From Mycobacterium simulans (GTDB taxonomy: Bacteria > Actinomycetota > Actinomycetes > Mycobacteriales > Mycobacteriaceae): DNA of 64,000 nucleotides. A program made the translations under genes and the position numbers. Numbering within the stretch: position 1 is the first letter of the stretch; every line of letters begins with the position of its first letter. The notes beneath the pieces are model-generated. The model was not told the DNA's origin. It searched no databases and worked only from the letters and a program-made list of their open reading frames with translations. The stretch is taken from contig NZ_OCVX01000003.1 in assembly GCF_900232995.1 (NCBI RefSeq), positions 216,624 to 280,623 of the forward strand, given 5' to 3'. This document shows, piece after piece, positions 1-15,607 of the stretch.

Positions 1-72
1 GTCTGGGGTTCGGCGGGGATCCAAGTGCAGGATCTACTGGATCCCTACCGGTATCTGCCCATGAGGTTCTAA
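1..72 (+). CDS. C-terminal end of an unidentified protein (partial)
   Basis: Frame 1 is open from the window edge to a TAA at 70-72 and ends with the residues DLLDPYRYLPMRF. The gene begins outside the window and I do not recognise the family from 23 residues. It converges with the small minus-strand ORF at 73-153, whose TAG abuts this TAA with no gap. The frame could be open by chance in such a short stretch. Confidence 0.3.
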   Translation, partial: VWGSAGIQVQDLLDPYRYLPMRF

Positions 73-153
73 CTACGCGGTGATGCTGTCGACGCAGAAT
101 CTGGGCGCCGAGTACTCGGTCTCGGTTTCACAGAAGAGCAGTTCGTGGGACAT
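73..153 (-). CDS. possible 26-residue peptide with a perfect Shine-Dalgarno
   Basis: An ATG at 153 opens a 26-codon frame, MSHELLFCETETEYSAPRFCVDSITA split by eye into an acidic N-terminal half (MSHELLFCETE) and a C-terminal half with a second cysteine (PRFCVDSITA), ending in TAG. The sequence AGGAGGTGA lies immediately upstream with a 7-base gap from AGGAGG to the ATG, an ideal match to the 3' end of 16S rRNA and stronger than that of most neighbours. The size, the two cysteines and the acidic centre would fit a leader peptide, a RiPP precursor or a small structural peptide. No modifying enzyme is visible because the flank lies outside the window. It is not a MftA-type mycofactocin precursor, as it lacks the terminal CGVY. 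It may not be translated. Confidence 0.35.
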   Translation of the reverse strand: MSHELLFCETETEYSAPRFCVDSITA

Positions 154-451
154 AGGGTCACCTCCTACCTACCTCGCGACGTTGCGTGCCGGTCCATGAT
201 CCACTGGCTCGAACCAAATCCGTACCCCCGACCGTAGGATTCCGATGTCCCCCGATTGGCGGACATTGGACCCCCTGCGGGCAAACACTGACAACGGTCG
301 ACGCGTCAGGCAAGAACCAGCCTGGCCCGGGAACATCGCGCTACCAGATTCATGATCCCGGCGCTGGATGGGCTGCCGGCAGCTTCGCCGACCCGCAGCT
401 GTGGTTGTCGGTTCGACGCACGTAATCCCCTGTGGTGCAGGGCTAGAGTCG
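154..451. other. intergenic region, no convincing gene
   Basis: About 300 bases lie between the small peptide ORF and the PaaX-like gene. The plus strand has a 79-codon frame (186-425) whose second half has GC-rich third positions, but it has no ribosome binding site and no family I recognise. It could be a decayed gene end. On the minus strand this stretch would be the leader or promoter of the 26-residue ORF. Confidence 0.3.
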
Positions 452-1207
452 CTACGGCACCGGCGTCATCCGGGTCGGCCTCACGCCTCCCGGGAGTTGG
501 CTTGTATTACGGCGTTGCGCCAGATCAGTTGCGAATTCTTGGTAGGCCGCACGCAACCGCGCTCCCGGCCAGTCGTCGGGAAGCAGTTCAGCCGGCAACA
601 TCGGGTCGGCTAGTAGGTGCCGCACCATCGCCGCGGCCACCACGAATCTCCTGGGAATGTCGGAGAACTGGGCCATGTCATCAAGCAGCCGGTGTCCGGC
701 GCCGGACCATCCGGGTAGATCCCAGAGTTGCCCGGCTAGTTCGGCAGGCGCGTCGTCGCGCGCCTTGAGCACCCGCACCCGCGCCCTGACTTCGGGGTCC
801 AGCTCCAGATCAAGATTGTCCGGCCGCATCCACACGCCTTCGCGCAATTCACCGAACCGCTTGTCGTGCATGGCAGTTCGCAATGCAGCGCGGGTGCGGG
901 CATCGGTGCCGACGCTGGTGACGATGACGGAGTGCCAATATCCTCGCCAGGACCGGGTCCGGGGGCGCATGGCCTCGTCCTGACGCCGCTGCCGAGCCAG
1001 CAACCGATCCGACAGCCGATACCCGTCGGCGGACCGGATCAGGTCGCCGGCGCTGACCATGCGGGTCAGCGCTACTCGCAACGCCGTCTCCTTGATGCCG
1101 AAATCGACTGTCAGCCTGATCAATTCGCTTGCGGTTGCGCACGCCGGATGAGCGCCGAGCAGCACGCTCAACACTACCGAGCGAGCCGTCATGTTCGACA
1201 TCGTCAA
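452..1207 (-). CDS. PaaX-family transcriptional regulator (Rv0674-like)
   Basis: This 251-residue protein has an N-terminal winged-helix region (TARSVVLSVLLG to about residue 70, with ALRVALTRMVSAGDL) and a C-terminal region typical of PaaX-like repressors (RSWRGYWHSVIV, LWDLPGWSGAGHRLL). In enteric bacteria PaaX responds to phenylacetyl-CoA. Here the acyl-CoA genes upstream make an acyl-CoA ligand plausible, but that is inference. The frame opens with TTG overlapping the TGA of echA4 (TTGA), which indicates translational coupling. ATG codons at 1201 and 1192 are alternative starts. It is the last gene of the end-lpqP-fadE8-echA4 unit. Confidence 0.8.
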   Translation of the reverse strand: MTMSNMTARSVVLSVLLGAHPACATASELIRLTVDFGIKETALRVALTRMVSAGDLIRSADGYRLSDRLLARQRRQDEAMRPRTRSWRGYWHSVIVTSVGTDARTRAALRTAMHDKRFGELREGVWMRPDNLDLELDPEVRARVRVLKARDDAPAELAGQLWDLPGWSGAGHRLLDDMAQFSDIPRRFVVAAAMVRHLLADPMLPAELLPDDWPGARLRAAYQEFATDLAQRRNTSQLPGGVRPTRMTPVP

Positions 1208-2142
1208 ACCTGCGAAGCCCGACGGCCGTAGTCACCGAACGGCTCATCGCGGTGCTTGACCGCATCCCGAAAGCCATGCGCGACCGCGTCGGCGACGAAA
1301 GCGTGCCCCTCGGGAGTATGCCGGGCAACACCGTCGAACACGGTGCTGACCATCCGGCTGGTGGCGACACCTTGCTGCAGCAGAGCGGAATTGAGCGCGA
1401 GCTTGATCATGATCAGCTGGTTGACCGGCAGCGCGGCGATTCGCTCCACCAGTCGCTCGGTGCGCTCATCGAGGTCCTTCGGATCCGGCGCCTCCACCGC
1501 CAGGCCCCACTCGGCGGCTTGCGCTCCGGTGATGCAATCGCCGGTGAACAACAGTCTCTTGGCGCGCTGGTCGCCGAGCCGGTGCGCCCACAGGCCCGCG
1601 GCCGGGACACCCCACACCCGCGTCGGCGGGTAGCCGATCTTGGCGTCGGCGGCGGCGATCACCTGGTCGGCGTGCAGCGCGATGTCGGTGCCGCCGGCGA
1701 CGCAGTAGCCGTGGATCTTGACCACCGTGGGCTTGTCGGCGTGCATCAGGCTGGAGAAGCCACGCACGAAGCGGCTCATCATCTGGTAGTCGATCATCGG
1801 GTCCCACGGCTGATTCGGCAGGTGGTTGACGGCCTGGGTCTTGCCGTCCAGGACCGTGCCGCGGTATCCACCGTCGCCGCCCGCCGACGATGACTGTTCG
1901 GCGTAGGCGGACAAATCGAAGCCGGCGCAGAAACCTTCACCGCGCCCGGACACGAGAATGACGTGCACATTGGGGTCCAGGTCGGCGCGTTCCACCAATG
2001 CCGAGAGCTCGAGCGGGGTGTCGGCGACGATCGCGTTACCTTTTTCCGGCCGATTGAAGGTGATACGGGCGACACGGTCGGTGACCTCGTAGGTCATCGT
2101 TTTCAGGTTGTCGAAGTCGACCTGCCTGATGGCGTGGGTCAT
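1204..2142 (-). CDS. echA4: enoyl-CoA hydratase/isomerase family protein EchA4
   Basis: The protein has 312 residues and a crotonase fold: ITFNRPEKGNAI near residues 28-39, the oxyanion-hole segment GEGFCAGFDLSAYAE near 69-83, and HGYCVAGGTDIALHADQVIAA near 144-164. It should add water to or isomerise enoyl-CoA in fatty-acid breakdown in the cytoplasm. The 50-residue loop between the two active-site segments, with a Ser/Gly-rich part, is longer than in simple hydratases and matches my memory of EchA4. It follows fadE8 by 16 bases and overlaps the PaaX-like gene by 4, so the acyl-CoA dehydrogenase and hydratase are probably co-expressed. The physiological substrate is unknown. Confidence 0.88.
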   Translation of the reverse strand: MTHAIRQVDFDNLKTMTYEVTDRVARITFNRPEKGNAIVADTPLELSALVERADLDPNVHVILVSGRGEGFCAGFDLSAYAEQSSSAGGDGGYRGTVLDGKTQAVNHLPNQPWDPMIDYQMMSRFVRGFSSLMHADKPTVVKIHGYCVAGGTDIALHADQVIAAADAKIGYPPTRVWGVPAAGLWAHRLGDQRAKRLLFTGDCITGAQAAEWGLAVEAPDPKDLDERTERLVERIAALPVNQLIMIKLALNSALLQQGVATSRMVSTVFDGVARHTPEGHAFVADAVAHGFRDAVKHRDEPFGDYGRRASQV

Positions 2143-2158
2143 GGGTGCCGCCCTTGCG

Positions 2159-3787
2159 TCATCCCTTTACTAGAGCACGTTCGAGGATGGGCGCCAGATC
2201 CAGCCCGGTCGGCATGGTGCCGAACGCACCGCCCCACTGGCCACCGAGCCGGGTGGCCAGGAAGGCCTCGGCGACGGCGGGATGCCCGTGACGTACCAGA
2301 AGTGACCCCTGCAGCGCCAGGCAGATGTCCTCGGCGACCTTGCGGGCGCGGTACTGAATGGTGTCAAGGTCGTCCAGCTGGGTCTTCAGGTTTTCGACGT
2401 GCGTGTCCAGCCGCGGATCCTGACCCGCACTGGTGGCCAGTTCGCCAAACAGCACCTCGACACACTCGGGTCGAGTTGCCATGGCGCGCAGCGTATCCAG
2501 TGCGCTGACGTTGCCAGAGCCCTCCCAGATGCCCATCAGTGGCGCCTCGCGGTACAGCCGCGGCATGCCGGAATCTTCGACATAGCCATTGCCGCCCAGG
2601 CATTCCAGGGCTTCGGCGGCGTGCGGGGTCGAGCGCTTGCACACCCAGTACTTGCTGGCCGCCAAGCCGATACGGCGCAATAGCGCCTCGGTCTTGTTGC
2701 CTCGCACCGCCTTATCGGTGGCACCGGCCATCCGCATGGCCACGATCGTGGCGGCCTCGGCTTCCACCGCCAAATCAGCCAGCACGTTGCGCATCAGCGG
2801 CTGGTCGATCAGGTAGGCACCAAAGGCCTTTCGGTGCTGGGCGTGGTGGACGGCACGGGTCAAACCGGTGCGCATGCTGGTCGCGCTGCCCAGGGTGCAA
2901 TCCAGCCGGGTGAGGTTGACCATCTCGATGATGGTCGGGACGCCGCGCCCTTCCTCACCGACCAACCACGCTGTGGCGCTGTCGTATTCGACCTCGCTTG
3001 AGGCGTTGGCGTGGTTGCCGAGCTTGTCCTTGAGCCGCTGCAAGAACATGCGGTTGCGGGTGCCGTCGGGAAGGATTCGCGGCACCATGAAGCAAGACAG
3101 CCCATTTGGGGCCTGCGCGAGCACCAGGAAGATGTCGCACATCGGTGCCGAGGTGAACCACTTGTGGCCAGTCAGGCTATAGGTGCCGTCGGCGTTGGGG
3201 GTCGCCGCGGTGGTGCCGGCGCGCACGTCGGAACCGCCCTGCTTCTCGGTCATCGACATGCCCGCGGTGATGCCGGCTTTCGTCGTCGCCAGCTTCAGCT
3301 CTGGGGCGTACTCACGACTGGTCAGCAGCGGCTCATACACGGCCGCGAGCTCGGGGTTGTAACGCAGCGCGGGGACGACAGCATACGTCATCGAGATCGG
3401 GCACACGTGGCCCGGCTCGCAGTTCCACGCCGACATCTTGGCGGCACGCACCACATGGCTACCCGGCCGGTCATCGGCCCACGGCGCGGCGTGCAGGCCG
3501 TGCGCGATCGCCGCGCGCATCAGCTCGTGGTATGCCGGGTCGTATTCCACCTCGTCGACACGGTGCCCATACCGGTCGTGCGTGTGCAGGATCGGCCTGT
3601 TGCGGTCCGCGAGCTCACCCCAACGGATGCCTTCGGTGGATCCGGACAACACCCCAACCGCGTTTACCTCTTCCAGGCCCCACTGCCCGCCCTCGCGAAT
3701 CAGGGCCTCGGTGAGCACCGCGAATGACGCCGGGTTGTAGTTCTCCAGGGGCGGAACCTGGTTGGTCACGACATGGGTGTCTGGCAT
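2159..3787 (-). CDS. fadE8: acyl-CoA dehydrogenase FadE8 (AidB-like)
   Basis: The 542-residue flavoprotein belongs to the AidB-like branch of acyl-CoA dehydrogenases. Visible signatures are MTEKQGGSDVRAGTT and the substrate-gating TGHKWFTSAP in the middle domain, then LGGNGYVEDSGMPRLYREA and GIWEGSGNV in the C-terminal domain. I chose the ATG at 3787 (MPDTHVVTNQ), which matches the remembered start of M. tuberculosis FadE8. The frame runs 40 codons further upstream but that extension looks non-coding. It probably oxidises a branched or unusual acyl-CoA to the enoyl-CoA used by EchA4, although AidB proteins also bind DNA in some bacteria. An AACAATGTT inverted repeat lies 4 bases upstream of the start. 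Confidence 0.9.
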   Translation of the reverse strand: MPDTHVVTNQVPPLENYNPASFAVLTEALIREGGQWGLEEVNAVGVLSGSTEGIRWGELADRNRPILHTHDRYGHRVDEVEYDPAYHELMRAAIAHGLHAAPWADDRPGSHVVRAAKMSAWNCEPGHVCPISMTYAVVPALRYNPELAAVYEPLLTSREYAPELKLATTKAGITAGMSMTEKQGGSDVRAGTTAATPNADGTYSLTGHKWFTSAPMCDIFLVLAQAPNGLSCFMVPRILPDGTRNRMFLQRLKDKLGNHANASSEVEYDSATAWLVGEEGRGVPTIIEMVNLTRLDCTLGSATSMRTGLTRAVHHAQHRKAFGAYLIDQPLMRNVLADLAVEAEAATIVAMRMAGATDKAVRGNKTEALLRRIGLAASKYWVCKRSTPHAAEALECLGGNGYVEDSGMPRLYREAPLMGIWEGSGNVSALDTLRAMATRPECVEVLFGELATSAGQDPRLDTHVENLKTQLDDLDTIQYRARKVAEDICLALQGSLLVRHGHPAVAEAFLATRLGGQWGGAFGTMPTGLDLAPILERALVKG

Positions 3788-3790
3788 GAC

Positions 3791-3799
3791 AACAATGTT
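3791..3799. promoter_or_regulatory. AACA-A-TGTT inverted repeat before fadE8
   Basis: AACAATGTT is a perfect 4-bp inverted repeat around one base, placed just upstream of the fadE8 ATG. Its reverse complement, within TAACATTGTTGT, matches the core of the operator-like palindrome in the carotenoid oxygenase/TetR intergenic region (18275-18287). Regulator binding is inferred only from this match. Confidence 0.3.
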
Positions 3800-3833
3800 A
3801 CATTTTTGCGACAGCCGCACAAGAGTTGTAATG

Positions 3834-4679
3834 CTAGCGAGGATGGGCGGCGAAGAATTCCCACAGCATCTCGGTAGCCACTGAGGGCCACTCATGGCCG
3901 CCTTCATCGACGGTGACCAGCACGACGCTGCGGTTGTCCGCGCATCCGGCGGTCGAAGTCGTGACCTGACCGCGGGTCATTGCGGTCGGGGGGCCGCACT
4001 GGTCTACATTGCGCCAGAACGCGTTCAGTTGCTCTACCGGCGGACCGTTGATGCGGGCGATGCCGGCGCCGGGCCCGCCGTAGTAGCGGACCAGCGGATC
4101 GCCGGTGCCATGAATGTGCATCACCGATGTTGGATGCGGGGACCGGCAGGGGTCCAGTTGCGTCCCCGAAACGGGGCCGATCGCGGCGAACAAGCCGGTG
4201 TTGCACGCCAGCGTGTAGGACATGATGCCGCCGTTGCTCATGCCGGTGGCGTAGACCCTGGCGGGGTTGATGCGGACGTTGTGCGAAATGTCAGCGACGG
4301 CGGCGCTGATGAAGGCAACATCGTCGACGCCTTGTCGCGCGGACCGGCCGCAGCAGCCCCCGCCATTGGCGTTCCACGCCCTGCTGAGGCCGTCCGGATA
4401 GGCCACGACGAACTTCTCTGAATCGGCCAATTCGTCCCAGTCGTAAGACCTTTCGGCCTGCTTGGCACTGCCGAAACCACCGTGCAGCATGACAACCAGT
4501 GGGGCCGCCGCGGGCAATCCTGCCGGCTTGTAGAGCCGGTAGGTTCGGTCGACTCCGCCGACATTGATGGTGTGGGAGCTAGTGCCCTCACCGAAGCCCA
4601 ACGGGGGCGGCGCTGCCCGGTGCGCGCATCCCGCGAGCACGAGCACGACGCTTAGCAGCGCGACGCCTCGATGAACCAT
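3834..4679 (-). CDS. lpqP: lipoprotein esterase LpqP
   Basis: The 281-residue protein starts with a lipoprotein signal (MVHRGVALLSVVLVLAGC) whose lipobox LAGC gives a lipidated Cys18. The rest is an alpha/beta-hydrolase of the polyhydroxybutyrate-depolymerase/feruloyl-esterase group: oxyanion loop VVMLHGGFGSAKQAE, nucleophile elbow GMSNGG, then GTGDPLVRYYG with a likely catalytic Asp and GGHEWP with the His. It should sit on the outer face of the cytoplasmic membrane and hydrolyse an ester, substrate unknown. It lies 31 bases after the endonuclease IV gene and 46 before fadE8, fitting one transcript. The name rests on order and remembered similarity to Rv0671. Confidence 0.87.
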   Translation of the reverse strand: MVHRGVALLSVVLVLAGCAHRAAPPPLGFGEGTSSHTINVGGVDRTYRLYKPAGLPAAAPLVVMLHGGFGSAKQAERSYDWDELADSEKFVVAYPDGLSRAWNANGGGCCGRSARQGVDDVAFISAAVADISHNVRINPARVYATGMSNGGIMSYTLACNTGLFAAIGPVSGTQLDPCRSPHPTSVMHIHGTGDPLVRYYGGPGAGIARINGPPVEQLNAFWRNVDQCGPPTAMTRGQVTTSTAGCADNRSVVLVTVDEGGHEWPSVATEMLWEFFAAHPR

Positions 4680-4710
4680 GGGTTAACCGTAGGCGCCAGA
4701 AGCGGCGAAG

Positions 4711-5466
4711 TCAGCCGCCCGTTTTCTCCCGTAGAAACGCAATGTCATCCTTGCGCCCCTCGTCGGCGGTTTCACAGATAACCGGCGCACCGGCGGCGTC
4801 GACGACGGCAACGAGCAACTCGGGGTCGATTTGACCGGTGCCGAAGTTGGCGTGCCGGTCGGCACCGGAGCCGGCCGCGTCCCTCGAGTCGTTGCAGTGC
4901 ACTAGATCAATGCGGCCGGTCAAGGCCTTAACGCGGTCGACTGCGTCGATCAGCTTTTCCCCGGCAGCCCACGCGTGGCAAGTATCCAGGCAGAAGCCGA
5001 TGCCGCTGTCGCCGATGTGGTCCCAGAGCCTACCGATGGTGTCGAAGTAGCGCGCCATCGCGTGATCCCCGCCCGCGGTGTTCTCGAGGTAGAGCTGCAC
5101 GTCGGTTTCCAGGTACTTGAGCGCCTTGACCCACCGCTCGAAGCCGGCCTCCATGTCGTTGTCGTCGGCGTGGCCGCCGTGCACGATCACCGCCGTCGCG
5201 TCGATTTCCGACGCCGCGTCACACGTGTCCTGCAGGATCTTGCGCGACGGGATACGGATGCGGTTGTTCGCCGATGCCACATTGATGAGGTACGGCGCGT
5301 GCACGTACAGAGGTATGGGCGACGCCTTCAGCGTCTCGGCGTCGTCACGCGGCTTAGGCTTCTTCCAGCTCTGCGGGTTGCCGAGGAAAAACTGCACGGC
5401 ATCGGCGCCGTCGGCTTGGGCGGCGGCCAGCGGATCGTCGTTGTGGACGTGCGAACCAATAAGCAC
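4711..5466 (-). CDS. end: endonuclease IV (apurinic/apyrimidinic endonuclease)
   Basis: This Nfo-family TIM-barrel enzyme of 251 residues cuts DNA 5' to abasic sites in base-excision repair. Family segments are [37 protein letters not shown] [23 protein letters not shown] and VHCNDSRD, which carry the His, Asp and Glu ligands of the three zinc ions. The frame extends 10 codons upstream, but the family aligns from VLIGSHV, so I chose the GTG at 5466, even though no clear ribosome binding site precedes either start. It is the first gene of a minus-strand run towards lpqP and is divergent from the ceramidase gene. Confidence 0.9.
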   Translation of the reverse strand: MLIGSHVHNDDPLAAAQADGADAVQFFLGNPQSWKKPKPRDDAETLKASPIPLYVHAPYLINVASANNRIRIPSRKILQDTCDAASEIDATAVIVHGGHADDNDMEAGFERWVKALKYLETDVQLYLENTAGGDHAMARYFDTIGRLWDHIGDSGIGFCLDTCHAWAAGEKLIDAVDRVKALTGRIDLVHCNDSRDAAGSGADRHANFGTGQIDPELLVAVVDAAGAPVICETADEGRKDDIAFLREKTGG

Positions 5467-5608
5467 GTAGGCCAGTTTAGTGAAGAGGACGGACACGAGC
5501 GTGACGCCAGCTTCACATTCGGCACTCGCGGCGCAGCGAAACCTCTGCGCATACGACGTGTCTGTGGTGATAGCTTTCCCGCGGGCGGCTGTTGTGGAGG
5601 ATTAGGCA

Positions 5609-7522
5609 ATGCTTTCTGTTGGACGCGGCATCGCCGACATCACCGGTGAGTCGGCGGAGTGCGGCATGCTCGGCTACGGCAAAACCGACCAACGCACCGC
5701 CGGCATTCATATGCGGCTTCGCTCACGGGCCTTCGTCTTCGAGGAGGATTCCGGAGACGGACATGCGCGGCTGCTGCTGGTGGTGGTCGACCTGCCGATG
5801 TCCACGCAATACCTGACCGATGAGGTGCTACGCCGGTTGGCGGATTCGTTTGGCGGCACCTACTCGGAGCAGAACACGCTGATCACGGCGACACATACGC
5901 ACGCCGGGCCCGGTGGCTACTGCGGGCACCTGCTGTACAACCTGTCGACGAGCGGTTTCCGGCCGGCGACATTCGGAGCGATCGTCGATGGAATCGTCGA
6001 ATCGGTGCAACACGCCCACCACGATGTGGCGCCCGCCGAGGTGACGTTGTCGCACGGCGAGTTACACAACGCGAGCATCAATCGGTCACCCGCGTCATTC
6101 GACCGGAACCCGGCGTCGGACAAGGCATTCTTCCCCAACCGCATCGACCCGCATACCACGCTGATTCGTATCGATCGGGGCGAGCAGACCGTGGGAGCAA
6201 TCCATTTCTTCGCCACCCACGGCACGAGCATGACCAATCGCAACCGTCTCATCTCCGGAGACAACAAGGGTTTCGCCGCCTACCACTGGGAGCGGACGGT
6301 CGAGGGCGCGGATTACCTCGCCGGTCAGCCCGACTTCATCGCCGCCTTCGCGCAAACCAACCCGGGCGACATGAGCCCGCACGTCGACGGGCCGATCACC
6401 GGTCCGTCTCTATCGGAGCTGGAGTTGGAGAACACCCGCCGAATTGGGATGTCCCAATTCGAGGACGCTGCCACGCAGCTGAGCAACGCGACGCCGATCG
6501 GTGCTGGCATCGACGCCCGGTTCACCTACGTCGATCTCAGTTCGGTCTTGGTGCGTGGCGAGTACACGCCTGATGGTCAGGACCACCGCACCGGGCGCCC
6601 GATGATTGCCGCCGCGACCATGGCGGGAACCGCCGAGGGCAGGGGGTTCCCCGGCTTTCACCAAGGCCGAAACCCATTCTGGGACAGGGTATCCAGCACC
6701 ATCTACCGACTCGCCACCCCGTTGCGGGCCATACACGCCCCCAAAGCCATGGTGATACCCGCGCACCTGGTAAACCGGCTGTCGCCCTTCGTCCAGGAAA
6801 TCGTTCCCGTTCACCTGGTACGGATCGGACGCCTCTATCTGATTGGCATCCCGGGCGAACCGACGATTGTCGCGGGCCTGCGGCTGCGTCGCACGGTGGC
6901 TTCGATTGTTGGTGCCGAACTAGCTGACGTGCTCTGCGTGGGCTACAGCAATGCCTACATCCACTACGTGACTACGCCCGAGGAGTATCTGGAACAGCGC
7001 TACGAGGGCGGCAGCACCCTGTTCGGTCGATGGGAATTGCCGGCGCTCATGCAGACGGTGGCTGGACTCGCCGAGGCGATGCGAGATCGCCGTCCCGCGA
7101 TGCCGAGCAGCCGCCCACGGCCCAACAAACCACTCAGCTGGCTGCGCGCCGCCCCTCCCGACACCGGTTCATTCGGAACGGTTGTCACTGAGCCGTCCGC
7201 GACCTACCAACCAGGCCAGGTCGTAGAGGCCGTGTTCGTCAGCGCGCTGCCCAACAACGATCTACACCGCAACGGCAGCTACCTCGAAGTGGTCCGTCAC
7301 GAGGAGGAGCATTGGGTGCGTATCGCCGACGACGGTGACTGGTCAACGACCTTTCGCTGGCAGCGGCAAGGGCGGGACGGCTCGCGCGTCACCATCCGCT
7401 GGACCATTCCCGGCGATGCCACGCCCGGGCGCTACCGCATCGTCCACTCCGGCACCGCACGCGAGGCCAACGGCACGCTCAAGGCGTTCACCGCTACGAC
7501 TCGCGAATTCATGGTTGGCTGA
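5609..7522 (+). CDS. neutral/alkaline ceramidase (Rv0669c-like)
   Basis: The 637-residue protein belongs to the neutral ceramidase family, which splits ceramide into sphingosine and a fatty acid. Seen are the zinc-ligand segment ITATHTHAGPGGYCG near residue 90, NRSPASF around residue 165 with the conserved serine region, and FATHGTSMTNRNRLISGDNKG near residue 200. A C-terminal Ig-like domain (about 500-637) ends the protein. GTGGAGG lies 9 bases before the ATG. No signal peptide is visible, as in the remembered M. tuberculosis homologue, so export is unclear; the enzyme may act on host lipids. It converges with rpoC across a long hairpin terminator. Confidence 0.9.
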   Translation: MLSVGRGIADITGESAECGMLGYGKTDQRTAGIHMRLRSRAFVFEEDSGDGHARLLLVVVDLPMSTQYLTDEVLRRLADSFGGTYSEQNTLITATHTHAGPGGYCGHLLYNLSTSGFRPATFGAIVDGIVESVQHAHHDVAPAEVTLSHGELHNASINRSPASFDRNPASDKAFFPNRIDPHTTLIRIDRGEQTVGAIHFFATHGTSMTNRNRLISGDNKGFAAYHWERTVEGADYLAGQPDFIAAFAQTNPGDMSPHVDGPITGPSLSELELENTRRIGMSQFEDAATQLSNATPIGAGIDARFTYVDLSSVLVRGEYTPDGQDHRTGRPMIAAATMAGTAEGRGFPGFHQGRNPFWDRVSSTIYRLATPLRAIHAPKAMVIPAHLVNRLSPFVQEIVPVHLVRIGRLYLIGIPGEPTIVAGLRLRRTVASIVGAELADVLCVGYSNAYIHYVTTPEEYLEQRYEGGSTLFGRWELPALMQTVAGLAEAMRDRRPAMPSSRPRPNKPLSWLRAAPPDTGSFGTVVTEPSATYQPGQVVEAVFVSALPNNDLHRNGSYLEVVRHEEEHWVRIADDGDWSTTFRWQRQGRDGSRVTIRWTIPGDATPGRYRIVHSGTAREANGTLKAFTATTREFMVG

Positions 7523-7527
7523 ACCCG

Positions 7528-7587
7528 GCGAGCAGACGCAGAATCGCATCGCGAGGGCCTCTCGCGTGCGATTCTGCGTCTGCTCGC
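7528..7587. terminator. bidirectional long-stem terminator (TRIT-like)
   Basis: Arms 7528-7548 and 7567-7587 pair perfectly over 21 bp, continue with 6 more bp after a one-base bulge, and close a 5-base loop. The outer core GCGAGCAGACGCA recurs at 34979-35036 and in shorter form at 19035-19084. It lies exactly between the stops of the ceramidase gene and rpoC, so it would end transcripts from both sides. There is no U-tract, in line with the mycobacterial motif called TRIT (from memory). Confidence 0.8.
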
Positions 7588-7591
7588 GCTA

Positions 7592-11557
<3,966 letters not shown>

Positions 11558-11586
11558 CTAACGGGTTGAATAGCTTTCCAAAAGAT

Positions 11587-15607
<4,021 letters not shown>

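Noticed and set aside
73..153. Identity of the small ORF as a mycofactocin precursor
   Set aside because: The C-terminal CGVY and the IDGM context required for MftA are absent, and no MftB/C genes are visible.
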